Shown here piece by piece: positions 9,043 to 19,709 of a DNA stretch of 64,000 nucleotides (positions are counted from its first letter, which is position 1; each line of letters opens with the position of its first letter). Under the pieces are notes generated by a model that was given only the letters and a program-made list of their open reading frames with translations, did not search any database and had not been told where the DNA came from. The position numbers were made by a program, and so were the translations under genes. Source of the stretch: Thalassoglobus sp. JC818 (GTDB lineage: Bacteria > Planctomycetota > Planctomycetia > Planctomycetales > Planctomycetaceae); the NCBI RefSeq assembly GCF_040717535.1, contig NZ_JBFEFI010000009.1, forward strand, positions 1 through 64,000, written 5' to 3'.

Positions 9043-10827
9043 TCAGTTGTAAACAGTTTCGATGCGTCGAATACGGTCGAACAGTTCTCCCAGATAGGGC
9101 TGGTAGTTCTTCCACCTCTCGACACTGCTTTGATACATCGGTTGGCGGGCCTGAAAGAGACTTGCTGTGATGATCACGCCACCTGCTTGAGTATGGTCCA
9201 GACAGGCGTCGTCCCAGGGAAGACCGATCCAATCGATCAAACGGCGTGCCTGTTGTTCTGGAGCAGCAACAGTCTCTTCGTAGACAACGTCAAGAATTCT
9301 ACCTGGAAGGACGTCGTTCCAGTGGTTGACCAGTCGACGATACTGTTCAAACCGATCGACCAGATGGTCGTCGTCATTTTTCCATGTCACATTCGCAAAC
9401 GCTGTGATTAAGCATGACACGGCGATATCGCGAGGATCGCGCACACAACGAATGAATCGGGAATTGGGGAACAGCAGTGCCAACCATCCGATCAAGATGT
9501 AGTTATCGGTCATTTTGTCGACCAAGCGATGAGCATCAACGTTTCGACGCCTTAACTCAGCAAGATAATCTTCAGCAATTTCGGAAACGTCAGTTTCTGT
9601 GATCAAATGGACGCATTCTGCGGGAGCCAGAGAACTCTGTAAACGCACTGGCAGATTTTTAAAACTGTCCGAAGCGAGTTTAAGTTCACCCACCGCATGC
9701 ACAAGTGGATGTGCTGCAAGGATTTGCCTTGTTAATGTTGTCCCTGAACGAGGCAAGCCTACAACGAAGACAGGTTTCGCCGACTCGCTGCCCCAACTTA
9801 TCCGTGACTCGAAGAAGGTTGAACTGAAGGTTTCAATAATTCGATTAATCGATTCCTGATGTAATCCTGGCTGGTAGCCGCGATCTTGTGAATCGTTCCA
9901 CTGCTTTTGAACCGCGTTGGCATGCCGCAATTGATTCGCAGCTTCTTCGTACTTCCCGCGGTCATCGTAGAGATGGGCAAGTGCGAATCGCAAAGTCGCT
10001 TTCTGGCTTTCGGTCAAGCCAGGATCGTCAAGCTGATTCCATAAGGATGCGAGATCCTGATCTGTAGCGCCAGTCTTGTGATAGAACGCGAGGTTAACTG
10101 CCGACGAGACGGCTGCGGGATCAATGACTTGCGCAGCTCGAAAACACTCTTCTGCTTCGTCTGATTGGCCCAATTCGTCGTAGACCTGGCCAAGAGCGCA
10201 GAGATGTTCGCTCATACACTCAATCTGTAACAAGTCGTTGAAGATCTCAACAGCTTCGGAATGACGCCCATCGTCAAGCAACACATTCACCAGATTCGAG
10301 AGCACATCGGCATTCTCAGGCTCGAGCCGACTTGCGGTCTTCAAAGCGTCAATTGCCTCTGTGAAAGATCGAACTTTGCGAAGAGCTGTCCCAAGATTGT
10401 TCCAGTATCCGGACGTCTCTGGAGACAGGCGAGTTGCTTCAGTAAAGGCATCGATCGCCTCGTCTGTTTTCTCTGCGGCGAAGAGAGCAAGGCCGAGACA
10501 GTTGTGAGCATCCGGCTCCTCAGGAGCAATTTCAACAGCACAACGAGCGACTTCAATGGCCCGTTGCAAGTCACCCGCCAGCCGCAATGCTTCAGCGAGA
10601 TGTGCCCGATAAATTCCATTCCTAGGTTGATCGCGAACAACTGATTCCATACAGCTAACAGCATCGCGAGTCTTTCCCTGAAGCGATGAAATCTGAGCCA
10701 AGAGATACAAGACGTCCGCCGTCTGTCCCTGCTCCACAAGATCCTTCAGACACAGCGTCTCCGCCTCGTCCAGATTTCCAGCGTCAATCTCGCAACGCAC
10801 CTGCTCGATGGTGTCAACTCGATCCAT
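9043..10827 (-). CDS. TPR-repeat sulfotransferase
   Basis: 594 residues. Residues 1-320 are tandem TPR units (for example DEAIDAFTEATRLSPETSGY and EAIDALKTASRLEPENADV). The sulfotransferase domain starts at about 352 with FVVGLPRSGTTLTRQILAAH, the P-loop-like 5'-PSB motif that binds the PAPS sulfate donor. The 3'-phosphate motif is seen in FIRCVRDPRDIAVSCL. Such enzymes sulfate hydroxyls on proteins, glycans or lipids; the TPR part probably recruits the acceptor. The frame is open to 10935, but the ATG at 10827 gives a cleaner start; a GGGGAG lies about 13 bases upstream. It converges on the DUF6065-like gene and shares the neighbourhood logic of the cluster. Confidence 0.85.
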   Translation of the reverse strand: MDRVDTIEQVRCEIDAGNLDEAETLCLKDLVEQGQTADVLYLLAQISSLQGKTRDAVSCMESVVRDQPRNGIYRAHLAEALRLAGDLQRAIEVARCAVEIAPEEPDAHNCLGLALFAAEKTDEAIDAFTEATRLSPETSGYWNNLGTALRKVRSFTEAIDALKTASRLEPENADVLSNLVNVLLDDGRHSEAVEIFNDLLQIECMSEHLCALGQVYDELGQSDEAEECFRAAQVIDPAAVSSAVNLAFYHKTGATDQDLASLWNQLDDPGLTESQKATLRFALAHLYDDRGKYEEAANQLRHANAVQKQWNDSQDRGYQPGLHQESINRIIETFSSTFFESRISWGSESAKPVFVVGLPRSGTTLTRQILAAHPLVHAVGELKLASDSFKNLPVRLQSSLAPAECVHLITETDVSEIAEDYLAELRRRNVDAHRLVDKMTDNYILIGWLALLFPNSRFIRCVRDPRDIAVSCLITAFANVTWKNDDDHLVDRFEQYRRLVNHWNDVLPGRILDVVYEETVAAPEQQARRLIDWIGLPWDDACLDHTQAGGVIITASLFQARQPMYQSSVERWKNYQPYLGELFDRIRRIETVYN

Positions 10828-11069
10828 ACCTAGGCAAGCTCCCCTAGCTTGAGACGCACTCTCCCAATTATTCCAGAGAAAAGAACCATCGCCACAGAGT
10901 GAATTATTCAAAACAATCGCCGCAACGCAATTCACTCACGAGTTCAAAGCACGCCATGCGAAACACTTGCAGTTCTCATCCGAGCGAGAGACTTCAACGC
11001 TTACGTAGCCCAAACCATTTGTCAACCACAGCAGAAGATGTGGGCCCAGTACCGCATTGAACGGAAGAG
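10828..11069. other. Leader of the sulfotransferase gene
   Basis: Upstream region of the minus-strand sulfotransferase. The frame stays open for 36 more codons to 10935, but that extension does not look like TPR sequence. No other feature is seen. Confidence 0.3.
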
Positions 11070-11783
11070 ATGAGCGATCGACCGCAAAGATCACTCCCAC
11101 ATCGATCGGACGCCAAGCACTGCCCCCAACAGGAACAGGGTGATCAGCAGGGACCGGACGATGGTTTCGGGTCGAATCAGGGACAACCTGTCGCGTACTT
11201 GATGTATCAGACGTTGAGTGACCGCTGGTGGACTTTGCCGACTGATGGCTATGTGGTCGATGTCATGCGTTCGAACCGAGCCTCTTGGAAATGGTCTAGC
11301 AAGAGCTCTCCAGGGGAGCTGTTGGCAAATCTCGATCCCGAGGAGATGAAACGTCTTCTGTCGCCCGTTCAGATGCTGGACACATTGAGTCTCACGCCGG
11401 ACGATTCTGCCCAGGACCAGTGAGCCTGCAAACTCCGGAAGCAGCAGTTCCAGGAGCAGATGCGAGGTCAGGAATTCTTCGGTCGTCTTAACCAGAAGCC
11501 CAGTCTTCGCAACATCAACCGACCAGATTCGAACACCAGCGGAGGATGCTTCGACTCCGACTTCGTTGGCCGGAACGGCCCATCCAGCAGTGATAAAACT
11601 GGTCCTGTGAAACTGACGGCGATTTGCTGTACGGGGAACGGCGTTCGAGCCATTTGTGTTCCCGCAACGATCGACGAACTGCTTCATCTCTTGGCCCCGG
11701 TTGAAGGTTCTTGGATTTGCCTGAGCATGCTCCTGTTGAGTCTGGCGCGAGTGCAATTCAGGGTTTTCCCTGTGTTCAAGTAG
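11070..11783 (+). pseudogene. Unrecognised frame with one internal TGA
   Basis: One plus-strand frame runs 238 codons from ATG 11070 to TAG 11781-11783 with a single TGA at 11421-11423. The first part is Gln/Asp/Gly-rich and then reads like a folded protein (VAYLMYQTLSDRWWTLPTDG, later ELLANLDPEEMKRLLSPVQM). After the stop comes LRKQQFQEQMRGQEFFGRLN and a weaker C-terminal part. Codon choice (GAC, CAG, CTG, AAC) looks like that of real genes nearby. The opposite strand is also open in the exactly complementary codon frame, but its Leu/Arg-rich composition looks like a mirror of the plus strand. I recognise no domain. It lies in a stretch of decayed mobile DNA, so a dead gene is the likeliest reading. 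Confidence 0.35.
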
Positions 11784-12129
11784 ACCACAGAACAACGGCA
11801 CAGATCATGGAAATCTGATCGAATACTCTGTCGGCACAGCCCCGCCCGGTGGATCTGCGGAAATGTTGCATAATTGCATCATACATACCGACTGTAACCC
11901 GACTAGGCGGATGAACTCCTCGATAAGCAGTCTCAAAACGTCAATTTGTTGGACTAATCGGTCTTCAAGATGCATGAAGACAAGTTCACAAAGGAGACTC
12001 TCTCATGGAATTGACAATGGTTTAGCGGCCCAGACGGAAACGGGCGTCCTTAGCTTCAGCGTCGAGGACCGATCGCACAATCACTTAAAGTGTTCGACAA
12101 CAAGATCTCATCTCGGATCTGTCTCGCAG

Positions 12130-12745
12130 GACTCCGCCCACTTCCAAAGGAGGCCTTCGAGAAAACCATTCAATCGACTGCTTGGATGTTATTTCGTGGG
12201 GGCTGACGCCCTGGGCCCGATGGGATGATTCATAAATGACTATCCTTCCAAAGTAACCCGTCATCGAAGATCTCTCGAATGGATAAAAAACGGTCCTGCC
12301 GACGAAAGTGTGGCAAAGTTCACTCGAGCTGACCTCCCCCCGCAAGCCGATTAAACTATCCGAGACATTTTCTGACGGAACGTTTTCATCAGGTAAAGAA
12401 CAAGGCCAAGAATCGATCCAACACGTCGTCGAAAGGCTTCGAAGAGATGATCTGGGTCAATGCGAATGGAATTCCCATTCCATTGACACCGATGACCAAC
12501 CACAACGATTCATTTTAATTGAACAATCACTGCACAACCTGCCCCCGCAACATCAACGGACCCGAGCGTGTCATTCATAACATCGCATCCGACAGCGAAA
12601 AGCTTCTCAAGCGATCGCAACACGAGAGATTGGCTCGATCTGCCCCCAGAGGGAAGGCCGCGTTAGTCCGCCGCAGGATGGTCGCAAGCTTCGTAATCCT
12701 CGGATGCGAATTTACAACACCCAGAAGATCTTCAGGCCGCTAGGT
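12130..12745 (+). pseudogene. Second decayed IS5-type transposase
   Basis: Fragments in several frames follow the IS5 transposase order. Around 12145-12240 one frame reads LPKEAFEKTIQSTAWMLFRG, matching the helix before the WRDLP block. At 12240-12340 comes YPSKVTRHRRSLEWIKNGPA, the YPS-x-T-x-x-R-x-x-x-W segment. At 12360-12390 the frame gives SDGTFSSGK, the DGTF catalytic-Asp block. At 12430-12530, in another frame, EEMIWVNANGIPIPLTPMT matches the strand with the second Asp region, then NLIEQSL-like sequence. At about 12630-12700 ICPQREGRVSPPQDGRKLRN matches the C-terminal IxPxRxxR...QDGRKLRRY block. Stops and frameshifts break it throughout. It is a different copy from the remnant at 428-1010. 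Confidence 0.6.
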
Positions 12746-12774
12746 GACTTCTAGAGTTCGTGAAAGGGTCGGGT

Positions 12775-12959
12775 CAACGTCCCCACATCGATGTCCTGTA
12801 CGGGCGCACTGTTTGAGCGACTCCACTCAGCGAGGATCTGTGAGTATTTCTCGTGAGACTCCTCAGTGCCTTAGGTTCTGAGGTAGATATCCTTGCCAGA
12901 AATCCGAACTCTCGCTTGGCACGATGAAGAGTGTAAGCTGGAACACGTTTCCGGGGCAT
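12775..12959 (-). pseudogene. Fossil N-terminus of a planctomycete-type integrase
   Basis: The minus strand starts MPRKRVPAYTLHRAKREF at 12959, then needs a frameshift to read GKDIYLRT, a stop, and GTEESHEKYSQILAEWSRSN. This is the characteristic start of planctomycete phage-type integrases: a RKP-x-Y-x-LHK opening, a GKDxYLG-x-YGTxES strand pair, and a HEKYxxLIAEW helix that begins the arm-binding domain. The remaining tyrosine-recombinase domain is missing; the sequence runs into the transposase remnant. It begins about 100 bases from the tRNA-Gln gene. Tyrosine recombinases commonly integrate at tRNA genes, so this may mark the end of an old integrated element. Confidence 0.6.
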
Positions 12960-13061
12960 AAAAGCAGCCTTTCAGACTAAACGGGTAGGACCGGGTAGTC
13001 AGTCGCTGCATTGCCGCACGGCAAGTAGACGTAAACATCGCCTCAGCAAGAACTTAGAGAA

Positions 13062-13132
13062 TAGCCCGACTAGGATTTGAACCTAGACTAAAAGAATCAG
13101 AATCTTTCGTGCTACCGTTACACCATCGGGCT
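13062..13132 (-). tRNA. tRNA-Gln (anticodon CTG)
   Basis: On the minus strand the sequence folds as a full cloverleaf. The acceptor stem is AGCCCGA with TCGGGCT, the D arm carries GGTGTAACGGTAGCAC, and the anticodon stem AAAGA/TCTTT encloses the loop TTCTGAT. The T arm is CTAGG-TTCAAAT-CCTAG. The loop places CTG at positions 34-36, which reads CAG glutamine codons. The discriminator base is A and no CCA is encoded. The gene stands between the fossil integrase and acnA. No other tRNA is seen nearby. Confidence 0.95.
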
Positions 13133-13351
13133 GTTGTCGGAATGATAGAGACAATTGGAGACTGAGTCGAGTCAGTTTTCCGGGCATATTCTTGATGCGG
13201 CAGCGATGGTCGGACGAGCGATCACTCTCTCGATTCTGTTGAGAGAGGATCATTCACCCGAGGGTTCGCTGACTGTCTCCGGAATTGCCGGTTGCGAGCA
13301 AGTCATTGGCCTGCTGGCACCCGGCAACTTCATCACCGTTTGGGGCGGTGG

Positions 13352-16096
13352 TTATGACTTGGCAAGGTCCCGGAGGACTTTGTGCAGAATCCCGCCGTTG
13401 CGGTAGTACTCGACTTCGACTGGAGTGTCGATGCGGCACGTGGTGATGAAGTGCACTTCGTCTCCGTTGGCTTTTCGGGCAGTGACTTCGATCGCTTGCT
13501 GCGGTTTCAGGGAATCGTCGAGAGCGATGTCGAAGGTTTCGGTCCCGTCGAGATCGAAGGCTTCGCGGCTTTCGCCTTCTCGGAACTGGAGCGGCAGAAC
13601 GCCCATTCCGATCAGGTTCGAGCGGTGAATTCTTTCGAAGCTCTCCGCGATGACTGCACGAATTCCGAGTTGCTGGGTTCCTTTGGCCGCCCAGTCGCGG
13701 GATGAACCGGTTCCGTATTCTTTACCTGCTAGAGCGATCAACGGAGTTCCGGAATCCTGATACTTCATCGAGGCTTCAAAGATCGACATCTGCTCGCCGG
13801 TCGGCAGGTAGGTTGTCACGCCGCCTTCGGTGCCTGGGGCAAGTTGATTTCGCAGGCGAATATTGGCGAAGGTTCCGCGCGTCATCACGCGGTCATTTCC
13901 GCGACGACTTCCGTAGCTGTTGAAGTCGGTCGGAGCGATTCCATTCTCCTGAAGGAATCGACCGGCTGGCGAATCAGCTTTGATGGCTCCGGCCGGGCTG
14001 ATGTGGTCGGTGGTCGTTGAATCCCCAACTGAAACGAGGCAACGTGCCGATTCGATCGATGTGATCGGAGGAGCCTGTTCCGGCATATCGACGAAGAATG
14101 GAGGCTCCTGAACGTAAGTGCTCTTCGGATCCCATTCATAAAGATCGCCAACAGCACCTTCGATCGATTGCCACTCTTTTGGACCGTCACTCGCCTGTGA
14201 GTATTCGCGCTGGAAAGTCTCAGGAGAGATGGAAGCGGCGATGGTGTCCGCAATTTCCTTCTGTGATGGCCAGATGTCTTTGAGGTAGACGTCATTGCCG
14301 TCCTGATCCTGACCAATCGGATCGGTGAGCAGATCGATATCGGTTGTACCTGCGATTGCATATGCGACGACGAGCGGCGGACTGGCGAGATAGTTCGCTT
14401 TCACGTGCGGATTGACGCGACCTTCGAAGTTTCGATTGCCGGACAACACCGAGCAGGCCACCAGATCGCCTTTTGTGATTGCTTCCGCGATCGGATCTGG
14501 CAGCGGTCCACTGTTTCCGATGCAGGTGGTGCATCCGTAACCGACGAGGTTGAATCCAAGCTGATTGAGTGGTTCGTCGAGCTTCGCCTGATCGAGATAG
14601 TCGGTCACAACCCGGCTTCCAGGGGCGAGGCTGGTCTTCACCCAAGGTTGACTCTTCAGTCCTTTTCTCACCGCATTTCGAGCGAGCAATCCAGCTCCGA
14701 TCATGACGGATGGATTGCTGGTGTTTGTACAGCTTGTGATCGCGGCAATGACAACAGCCCCGTGCTTCAGTTCGAAGCTGTTTCCTTCGTACTCAACGGG
14801 AACACCATTGAAACCGGGATCTTCCGCCACAGCGACTGCTGCTCCACCTTCTGCGACCATGGTCTCTGGGGTTGAATTGGCAGCAGGTGTCAGCTTGCCG
14901 AATGTGGCACTGAGATCCTGCTCCCATTGACTCTGCATTCCGGACAGCAGGATGCGGTCTTGAGGACGCTTCGGCCCGGCGAGAGACGGTTCAATCGTTC
15001 CCATGTCGAGACTGAGGGTCGTCGTGAATTCTGGATTCGGGGAAGCATCCGTACGGAACATTCCCTGAGCTTTGTAGTACTTCTCGACGAGTTCGACCTG
15101 ATCGTCCGATCGACCGGTGCGTTGCATGTAGCGGAGAGTTTCGTCGTCGACCGGGAAGAATCCCATGGTCGCTCCGTATTCCGGAGCCATGTTGGCGATC
15201 GTGGCACGATCCGGAAGCGACATGCTCGTCAGTCCCGGCCCGAAGAACTCCACAAATTTTCCAACCACACCGTGAGCACGCAGCATTTGTGTGACTGTCA
15301 ACACGAGGTCTGTTGCTGTCGCTCCTTCAGGAAGTTCACCTGAAAGTTCGAAGCCGACAACTTCAGGCAGCAGCATGTAAATGGGCTGTCCGAGCATCAC
15401 AGCTTCTGCTTCGATTCCGCCGACTCCCCATCCAACGACTCCCAAGCCATTGATCATTGTGGTGTGCGAGTCCGTTCCGACAAGCGAATCCGGATAGACG
15501 ACACCGTTGTTCTCGAGTGCAACGCCGGCGAGGTATTCGAGGTTCACCTGATGAACGATCCCTGTCGCTGGGGGAATCACTCGGAAGTTCTGAAACGCCT
15601 GCTGTCCCCATTTCAGGAACTGGTAGCGCTCGAAGTTACGTTCGAACTCTTTGTCGACGTTAAACTGCAACGCCAGTTGAGTCGCAAATTTATCAACCTG
15701 AACACTGTGATCGATCACGAGATCGCACTGCACGAGCGGATTGATTTTCTTGGGATCGCCGCCCATGCGAACCATTGCTTCACGCAGAGCAGCGAGGTCG
15801 ACAACCGCCGGCACGCCGGTGAAGTCTTGCAAGACGACTCGGCCCGGGTTGAATGGGATTTCGAGAGGGTTCGGGTTTTGCGGGCTCCAGGCGGCGATGT
15901 TTTTGACATCGTCTTCTGTCACGATGAAGCCATCGCAGTTTCGAAGTGCTGCTTCGAGCAAGACTCGAATGGAATACGGAAGACGATCGAGATTCGCCAG
16001 CCCCTGTTCGGCGAGAGTCTGAAGCTGGAAATACTTGTAATCGCCAGACTTCGTGGACAGGGTTGCTTCGGCGTTGAATGGATTCCCTGAACTCAT
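13352..16096 (-). CDS. acnA: Aconitate hydratase (AcnA type)
   Basis: 914 residues, the length of bacterial AcnA/IRP-type aconitases. It converts citrate to isocitrate in the TCA cycle in the cytoplasm using a 4Fe-4S cluster. The three cluster cysteines are visible in [20 protein letters not shown] and [14 protein letters not shown]. The N-terminal segment [20 protein letters not shown] and the substrate loop [20 protein letters not shown] are typical. The C-terminal swivel domain carries [11 protein letters not shown] and [16 protein letters not shown]. The ATG at 16096 has no strong ribosome-binding site. It is probably monocistronic, with 311 bases free upstream. Confidence 0.97.
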   Translation of the reverse strand: MSSGNPFNAEATLSTKSGDYKYFQLQTLAEQGLANLDRLPYSIRVLLEAALRNCDGFIVTEDDVKNIAAWSPQNPNPLEIPFNPGRVVLQDFTGVPAVVDLAALREAMVRMGGDPKKINPLVQCDLVIDHSVQVDKFATQLALQFNVDKEFERNFERYQFLKWGQQAFQNFRVIPPATGIVHQVNLEYLAGVALENNGVVYPDSLVGTDSHTTMINGLGVVGWGVGGIEAEAVMLGQPIYMLLPEVVGFELSGELPEGATATDLVLTVTQMLRAHGVVGKFVEFFGPGLTSMSLPDRATIANMAPEYGATMGFFPVDDETLRYMQRTGRSDDQVELVEKYYKAQGMFRTDASPNPEFTTTLSLDMGTIEPSLAGPKRPQDRILLSGMQSQWEQDLSATFGKLTPAANSTPETMVAEGGAAVAVAEDPGFNGVPVEYEGNSFELKHGAVVIAAITSCTNTSNPSVMIGAGLLARNAVRKGLKSQPWVKTSLAPGSRVVTDYLDQAKLDEPLNQLGFNLVGYGCTTCIGNSGPLPDPIAEAITKGDLVACSVLSGNRNFEGRVNPHVKANYLASPPLVVAYAIAGTTDIDLLTDPIGQDQDGNDVYLKDIWPSQKEIADTIAASISPETFQREYSQASDGPKEWQSIEGAVGDLYEWDPKSTYVQEPPFFVDMPEQAPPITSIESARCLVSVGDSTTTDHISPAGAIKADSPAGRFLQENGIAPTDFNSYGSRRGNDRVMTRGTFANIRLRNQLAPGTEGGVTTYLPTGEQMSIFEASMKYQDSGTPLIALAGKEYGTGSSRDWAAKGTQQLGIRAVIAESFERIHRSNLIGMGVLPLQFREGESREAFDLDGTETFDIALDDSLKPQQAIEVTARKANGDEVHFITTCRIDTPVEVEYYRNGGILHKVLRDLAKS

Positions 16097-16407
16097 CGCT
16101 TTTCTTCTCCCAGGCTATTCGTGAGCATCGGTCGAACGAATATGCAATCCCGCACCAGCCAATGTTGCTTCGTACGAGAGCGAAACCGTTCGGCCAAGTG
16201 CGTCAGAAAAGTCACTCACACTTTTCTGAACCCTCGACACTAATTTTTTGTATCTGTCATCAGAAGCCGACTGACATCGCAAATCTTCTCACGACAGTGA
16301 GCACTCATATTTTTTCCGTGCTGCAAAGCGTACCAAAGCCAGTTCAGGCGGAGAAGGATTGCGGCACCGTTCCGTGTGATATTCAGACTTTGGTGAAAGA
16401 TTGACAA
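16097..16407. other. Promoter region of acnA, no gene
   Basis: Non-coding stretch between acnA (reading away) and the end of rsmB on the same strand. It should hold the acnA promoter. Frames crossing it are extensions of mirror frames inside rsmB. No hairpin with a T run is evident. Confidence 0.4.
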
Positions 16408-17865
16408 TCAATCTCGGATCAACAGAGCTTGATATCCCCCGTCCGAAGGCTGTCCCGGAACGTGCTTTTGTTCTCGAATCAGCTTCACGTCGGAACGCTG
16501 ATCGATCACAGCTTGAACCACTTGCTCGTTTTCTTCTGGATCGATACTGCAAGTGGAATAGACTATTCGTCCGCCCGATTTCGTTTGATCGATCGCCTGC
16601 ATCAGAAGTCTTCGCTGAAGCGGAACAAGCGATTGAAAGTCTCCGGGAAGCAGTCGCCAGCGTGCTTCGGGTCGCTTTCCCAGCACTCCAGTATTCGAAC
16701 AGGGAACGTCGACAACAGCAGCATCCACATCTGTCACTGGAAGTGACGTTTCCTCTTCTTTGATCAGATGAGTTTCGATGCACGTGAGTTGGAGCCGACG
16801 GGCATTTTCGTTGATCATTCGCAACCGGTTCGCTCCGGTATCGCAAGCGATGATCCGACCGCGATCTCCAATTCTCTCTGCCATGTGCGTCGATTTTCCG
16901 CCGGGGGCAGCACACAAATCGAGAATCGTTTCCCCCGGTTGCGGGTCCAGGAGATCGGTGACTGACATGGCTGAGATGTCCTGGACGCTGAACCAGCCGT
17001 CGTCGTATCCCGGTAGATCGATAATCGCAACATGCCCGTCGATTTGAATCGATTCCGCAAGTCGTCCCGGTCGGGCTTTTACCTCTGCTGCTTCCAAAAC
17101 CTCGAGCGTTTTCTCGCGATCTGTTTGCAGGGGATTGACTCTCATCCACATCCTCCCGGGTGTGGTCAACCACAAAGCCAGTTGCAGACGTTGACCATCG
17201 GACTCGGCAGGGAATCGTTGAATCAGCCATTGGGGTAAGCTGCCAACATCACTGATGTAGGAAAGTGAATCAACAGACGGAGACCAGAAGAGATTGCCGT
17301 CGAACTTGACCACCTCGTAGTTTGCTTGATCTGCCTTGTGTCGCAAGATCGGAAGTTCGGACGCGCTGAGCTGCGCGAGATCGATTTCGTCAACCGAATT
17401 TCGACTGACGATGCTGCGTTCGATGGACCGCAAAACACCATTCAAAAACCCGGCAGCCCGCGGACGATCGATGCGCCGACACAGCTCTACGGTTTCGTGA
17501 ACTGCTGCATGGGATGGGTAATGCGGCAGATAGACAAGCTGCAAACAGCCGAGCTGCAAGAGAATCCACAAGTCGTCTTCGACGTCTTCGCGTCGGCGAC
17601 TCACGAATGAAGAGAGAATGGTATCGATCGTCTGTAATCGCCGGACTGCTTCACATGTCAGCTCAGTCGCCATTTTTCGATCACGTGAATCGATTCTGCC
17701 TTCCTTGAACTGATCGTTGAGAACGCGATTGACGAAAACTTGACGTTCGTGGAATGCCTGAAGAGCACGAAACGCAAACCATCGTGCATTTGGAGGAATG
17801 GTTTTTCTCTTGTTCGGCGGACGGTTTCCGGACTGAGACGATCGGCGGCGTGGTGGACGGTTCAT
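16408..17865 (-). CDS. rsmB: 16S rRNA (cytosine-967-C5) methyltransferase RsmB-like
   Basis: 485 residues. Residues from about 25 to 165 form a NusB-like helical domain ([52 protein letters not shown]). The C-terminal half is a Rossmann methyltransferase: SAM motif [16 protein letters not shown], then motif [21 protein letters not shown] and motif [17 protein letters not shown], which supply the two catalytic cysteines. This order is that of RsmB/Sun, which methylates C967 of 16S rRNA. A 33-residue Arg/Pro/Lys-rich head precedes the NusB fold. Its start ATG overlaps the aroA stop (ATGA), so translation is coupled to aroA. Confidence 0.9.
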   Translation of the reverse strand: MNRPPRRRSSQSGNRPPNKRKTIPPNARWFAFRALQAFHERQVFVNRVLNDQFKEGRIDSRDRKMATELTCEAVRRLQTIDTILSSFVSRRREDVEDDLWILLQLGCLQLVYLPHYPSHAAVHETVELCRRIDRPRAAGFLNGVLRSIERSIVSRNSVDEIDLAQLSASELPILRHKADQANYEVVKFDGNLFWSPSVDSLSYISDVGSLPQWLIQRFPAESDGQRLQLALWLTTPGRMWMRVNPLQTDREKTLEVLEAAEVKARPGRLAESIQIDGHVAIIDLPGYDDGWFSVQDISAMSVTDLLDPQPGETILDLCAAPGGKSTHMAERIGDRGRIIACDTGANRLRMINENARRLQLTCIETHLIKEEETSLPVTDVDAAVVDVPCSNTGVLGKRPEARWRLLPGDFQSLVPLQRRLLMQAIDQTKSGGRIVYSTCSIDPEENEQVVQAVIDQRSDVKLIREQKHVPGQPSDGGYQALLIRD

Positions 17866-19145
17866 CGTGAGCCCTCACAGAGTGACTCAAGATCCTCGAA
17901 GTACTCCGGATACGTCTTCGAAGTGCATTCCGGGTCGGCGATCCGAATTCCGGGTGCTTTCAATCCCAACAGAGCGAAACTCATCGCCATCCGGTGATCG
18001 TCGTAGGTCTGAATCGTACAAGGCTGAGGGAGGCTGGGAGAAATTGTCATGCCGTCTTCATGTTCTTCAGCTGCGATTCCTGCTCGTTTCAGTTCGTGGA
18101 CAACTGCGGTGATGCGGTCGGTTTCCTTGAGTCGATTGTGTGCAATGTTTCGAATGCGCGTCGGTCCAGAGGCGAAGGGGGCCACACAGGCCAACGTCTG
18201 AGCGGTGTCACTGATCTCGTTCATGTCGATGTCGATGCCGCGAAGTTCTCGGCCTGTCAGAGTAATGGAATTTTCTCCCCACTCTGCTTCGCATCCCATC
18301 TCCACCAAAGCGTCGACGAAGCGAACGTCTCCCTGTAATGCGTCTCGATGCAAGCCTTCGACAGTCACTAAACCGCCGGTAATCGCAGCGACTGCGAAGA
18401 AATAACTCGCTGCGGAAGCATCCGGTTCGATATCGTAATCCTGACCGACATACCCACTCGCCTGAATATGAAACTCTCCGGGAGTCGGCTCGCTAACAAC
18501 CGCTCCGAAGGAACGCATCAACGCGAGCGTCATGTCGATGTAAGGCCGCGAAACGAGTTCCCCAGCGACGGATAGTACGAGATTATTCTTCGCAGCAGGC
18601 GAGATCATTAAGAGCCCGCTGAGGTACTGGCTGGACATCGAAGCTGCCACTTCGAGCCTGTTAGTGGATAGCCCGGAAGTACGAAGAATCACCGGCGGGC
18701 AACCGTTGCTCAGCTCGCACTTAGCGTCAATCCCCGCCTGCACGAGCGAGTCGATCAGCGGAGCGATCGGTCGTTCTCGCATGCGCTCGTTTCCGTCGAG
18801 CCGGTATTCACCGTTCCCGATCGAGCAGAAAGCGGTCAGAAAGCGAATGCTCGTCCCGCTGTTTTCACACCACAGGTCGGCCGCTTTCTCCGGAACCATT
18901 CCTCCCGCCCCGGAAACCTCGATCACCTTCTCTTCGAAATCGGCGTTGGTCTCAATTCCAAGTTGCTGAAGTGCAGTCGCCATGACTCGGGTGTCAACAC
19001 TGTCTAGAACGCCAGTCAAGCGACTCGATCCGGAAGCTAGGGCAGCGACGATCATCGCCCGGTTGGATAGGCTTTTCGATCCAGGAGGTCGGATGGAACC
19101 CCGGACGGGACCGGAAACCGGGGTCATTTCAACGAATGATGGCAT
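17862..19145 (-). CDS. aroA: 3-phosphoshikimate 1-carboxyvinyltransferase (EPSP synthase)
   Basis: 427 residues, normal for EPSP synthase, which joins PEP to shikimate-3-phosphate in the cytoplasmic shikimate pathway. Visible motifs are [20 protein letters not shown] (phosphate-binding lysine and SLSNR), [16 protein letters not shown] (the NSGTS loop), and the late block [36 protein letters not shown] segment gives the last catalytic residues. The ATG at 19145 is followed at once by the inverted-barrel strand. It is the first gene of a two-gene unit with rsmB. The lead of 560 gene-free bases upstream should carry the promoter. Confidence 0.95.
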   Translation of the reverse strand: MPSFVEMTPVSGPVRGSIRPPGSKSLSNRAMIVAALASGSSRLTGVLDSVDTRVMATALQQLGIETNADFEEKVIEVSGAGGMVPEKAADLWCENSGTSIRFLTAFCSIGNGEYRLDGNERMRERPIAPLIDSLVQAGIDAKCELSNGCPPVILRTSGLSTNRLEVAASMSSQYLSGLLMISPAAKNNLVLSVAGELVSRPYIDMTLALMRSFGAVVSEPTPGEFHIQASGYVGQDYDIEPDASAASYFFAVAAITGGLVTVEGLHRDALQGDVRFVDALVEMGCEAEWGENSITLTGRELRGIDIDMNEISDTAQTLACVAPFASGPTRIRNIAHNRLKETDRITAVVHELKRAGIAAEEHEDGMTISPSLPQPCTIQTYDDHRMAMSFALLGLKAPGIRIADPECTSKTYPEYFEDLESLCEGSR

Positions 19146-19709
19146 ACAACAAGATTCAGCAAAGAAAAAGACGACGTGAGATCAGGGGCAGACTGGCCGC
19201 GCAAGCACGCGGATCGCTCTGCTCCACTTCATAATGAGTTTAGGAACCCAATACCACCCTCGGATGACCGAAGAGCGATTTCGAGAAACGCATGAAACCG
19301 TATTGAAATGACGCCAACGAACAGTCGCGTCCGACTTTTCAAAGTCGAAGCGATTGCCTCGAAAAATCACGGTCATCACTGAAAGGATCGTGTTCGGTCG
19401 AGCTCAGAGAAACGATGCAAATGGTCTAATCGTTAATCCCCATGAAAGCGCCTTGAGCCATCCACTTTCGCGGAAGAGTTGCCCCGAACGAAAGTTCTTC
19501 CCCAGTTTTCCCAAAACCCACTATCTCGCGAGTCGATAAGGACAACTGTCAGCTTCGATCAGCGGAACAATCGAAGTCTTGTCGTCGATAGAGCACCTTC
19601 AGATTTGGTTTGCACTCTCTCGCACGAGCGAACACAGCCGTTTACATGACGAAACAGCACAAGCGAGTGCACAGGAAAGAGCAACTTGCTCTAGGTACGG
19701 ATCGGAATC
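19146..19709. other. Divergent intergenic region, no gene seen
   Basis: Lies between the start of aroA (minus) and the start of the 19710 gene (plus), so it should contain promoters in both directions. The short frames present show no domain. A weak 7-base inverted repeat (CTTCGAT/ATCGAAG, 19553-19576) is the only structure noticed. Confidence 0.4.

Noticed and set aside
11421-11423. TGA as a possible selenocysteine codon
   Set aside because: No stem-loop of the right kind was seen after it and no selenoprotein family fits; a disabled gene is simpler.
11091-11801. Fully open minus-strand frame of 236 codons
   Set aside because: It is in exact codon register with the plus-strand frame 11070-11783, and its Leu/Arg/His-rich translation looks like a mirror. 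It is kept only as an alternative reading of that locus.
15464-16090. Open plus-strand frame of 208 codons
   Set aside because: Antisense to the N-terminal part of aconitase; no own domain.
16289-17230. Open minus-strand frame of 313 codons
   Set aside because: It overlaps rsmB in another frame; the Arg/Ser-rich translation is typical of a shifted frame in this genome.
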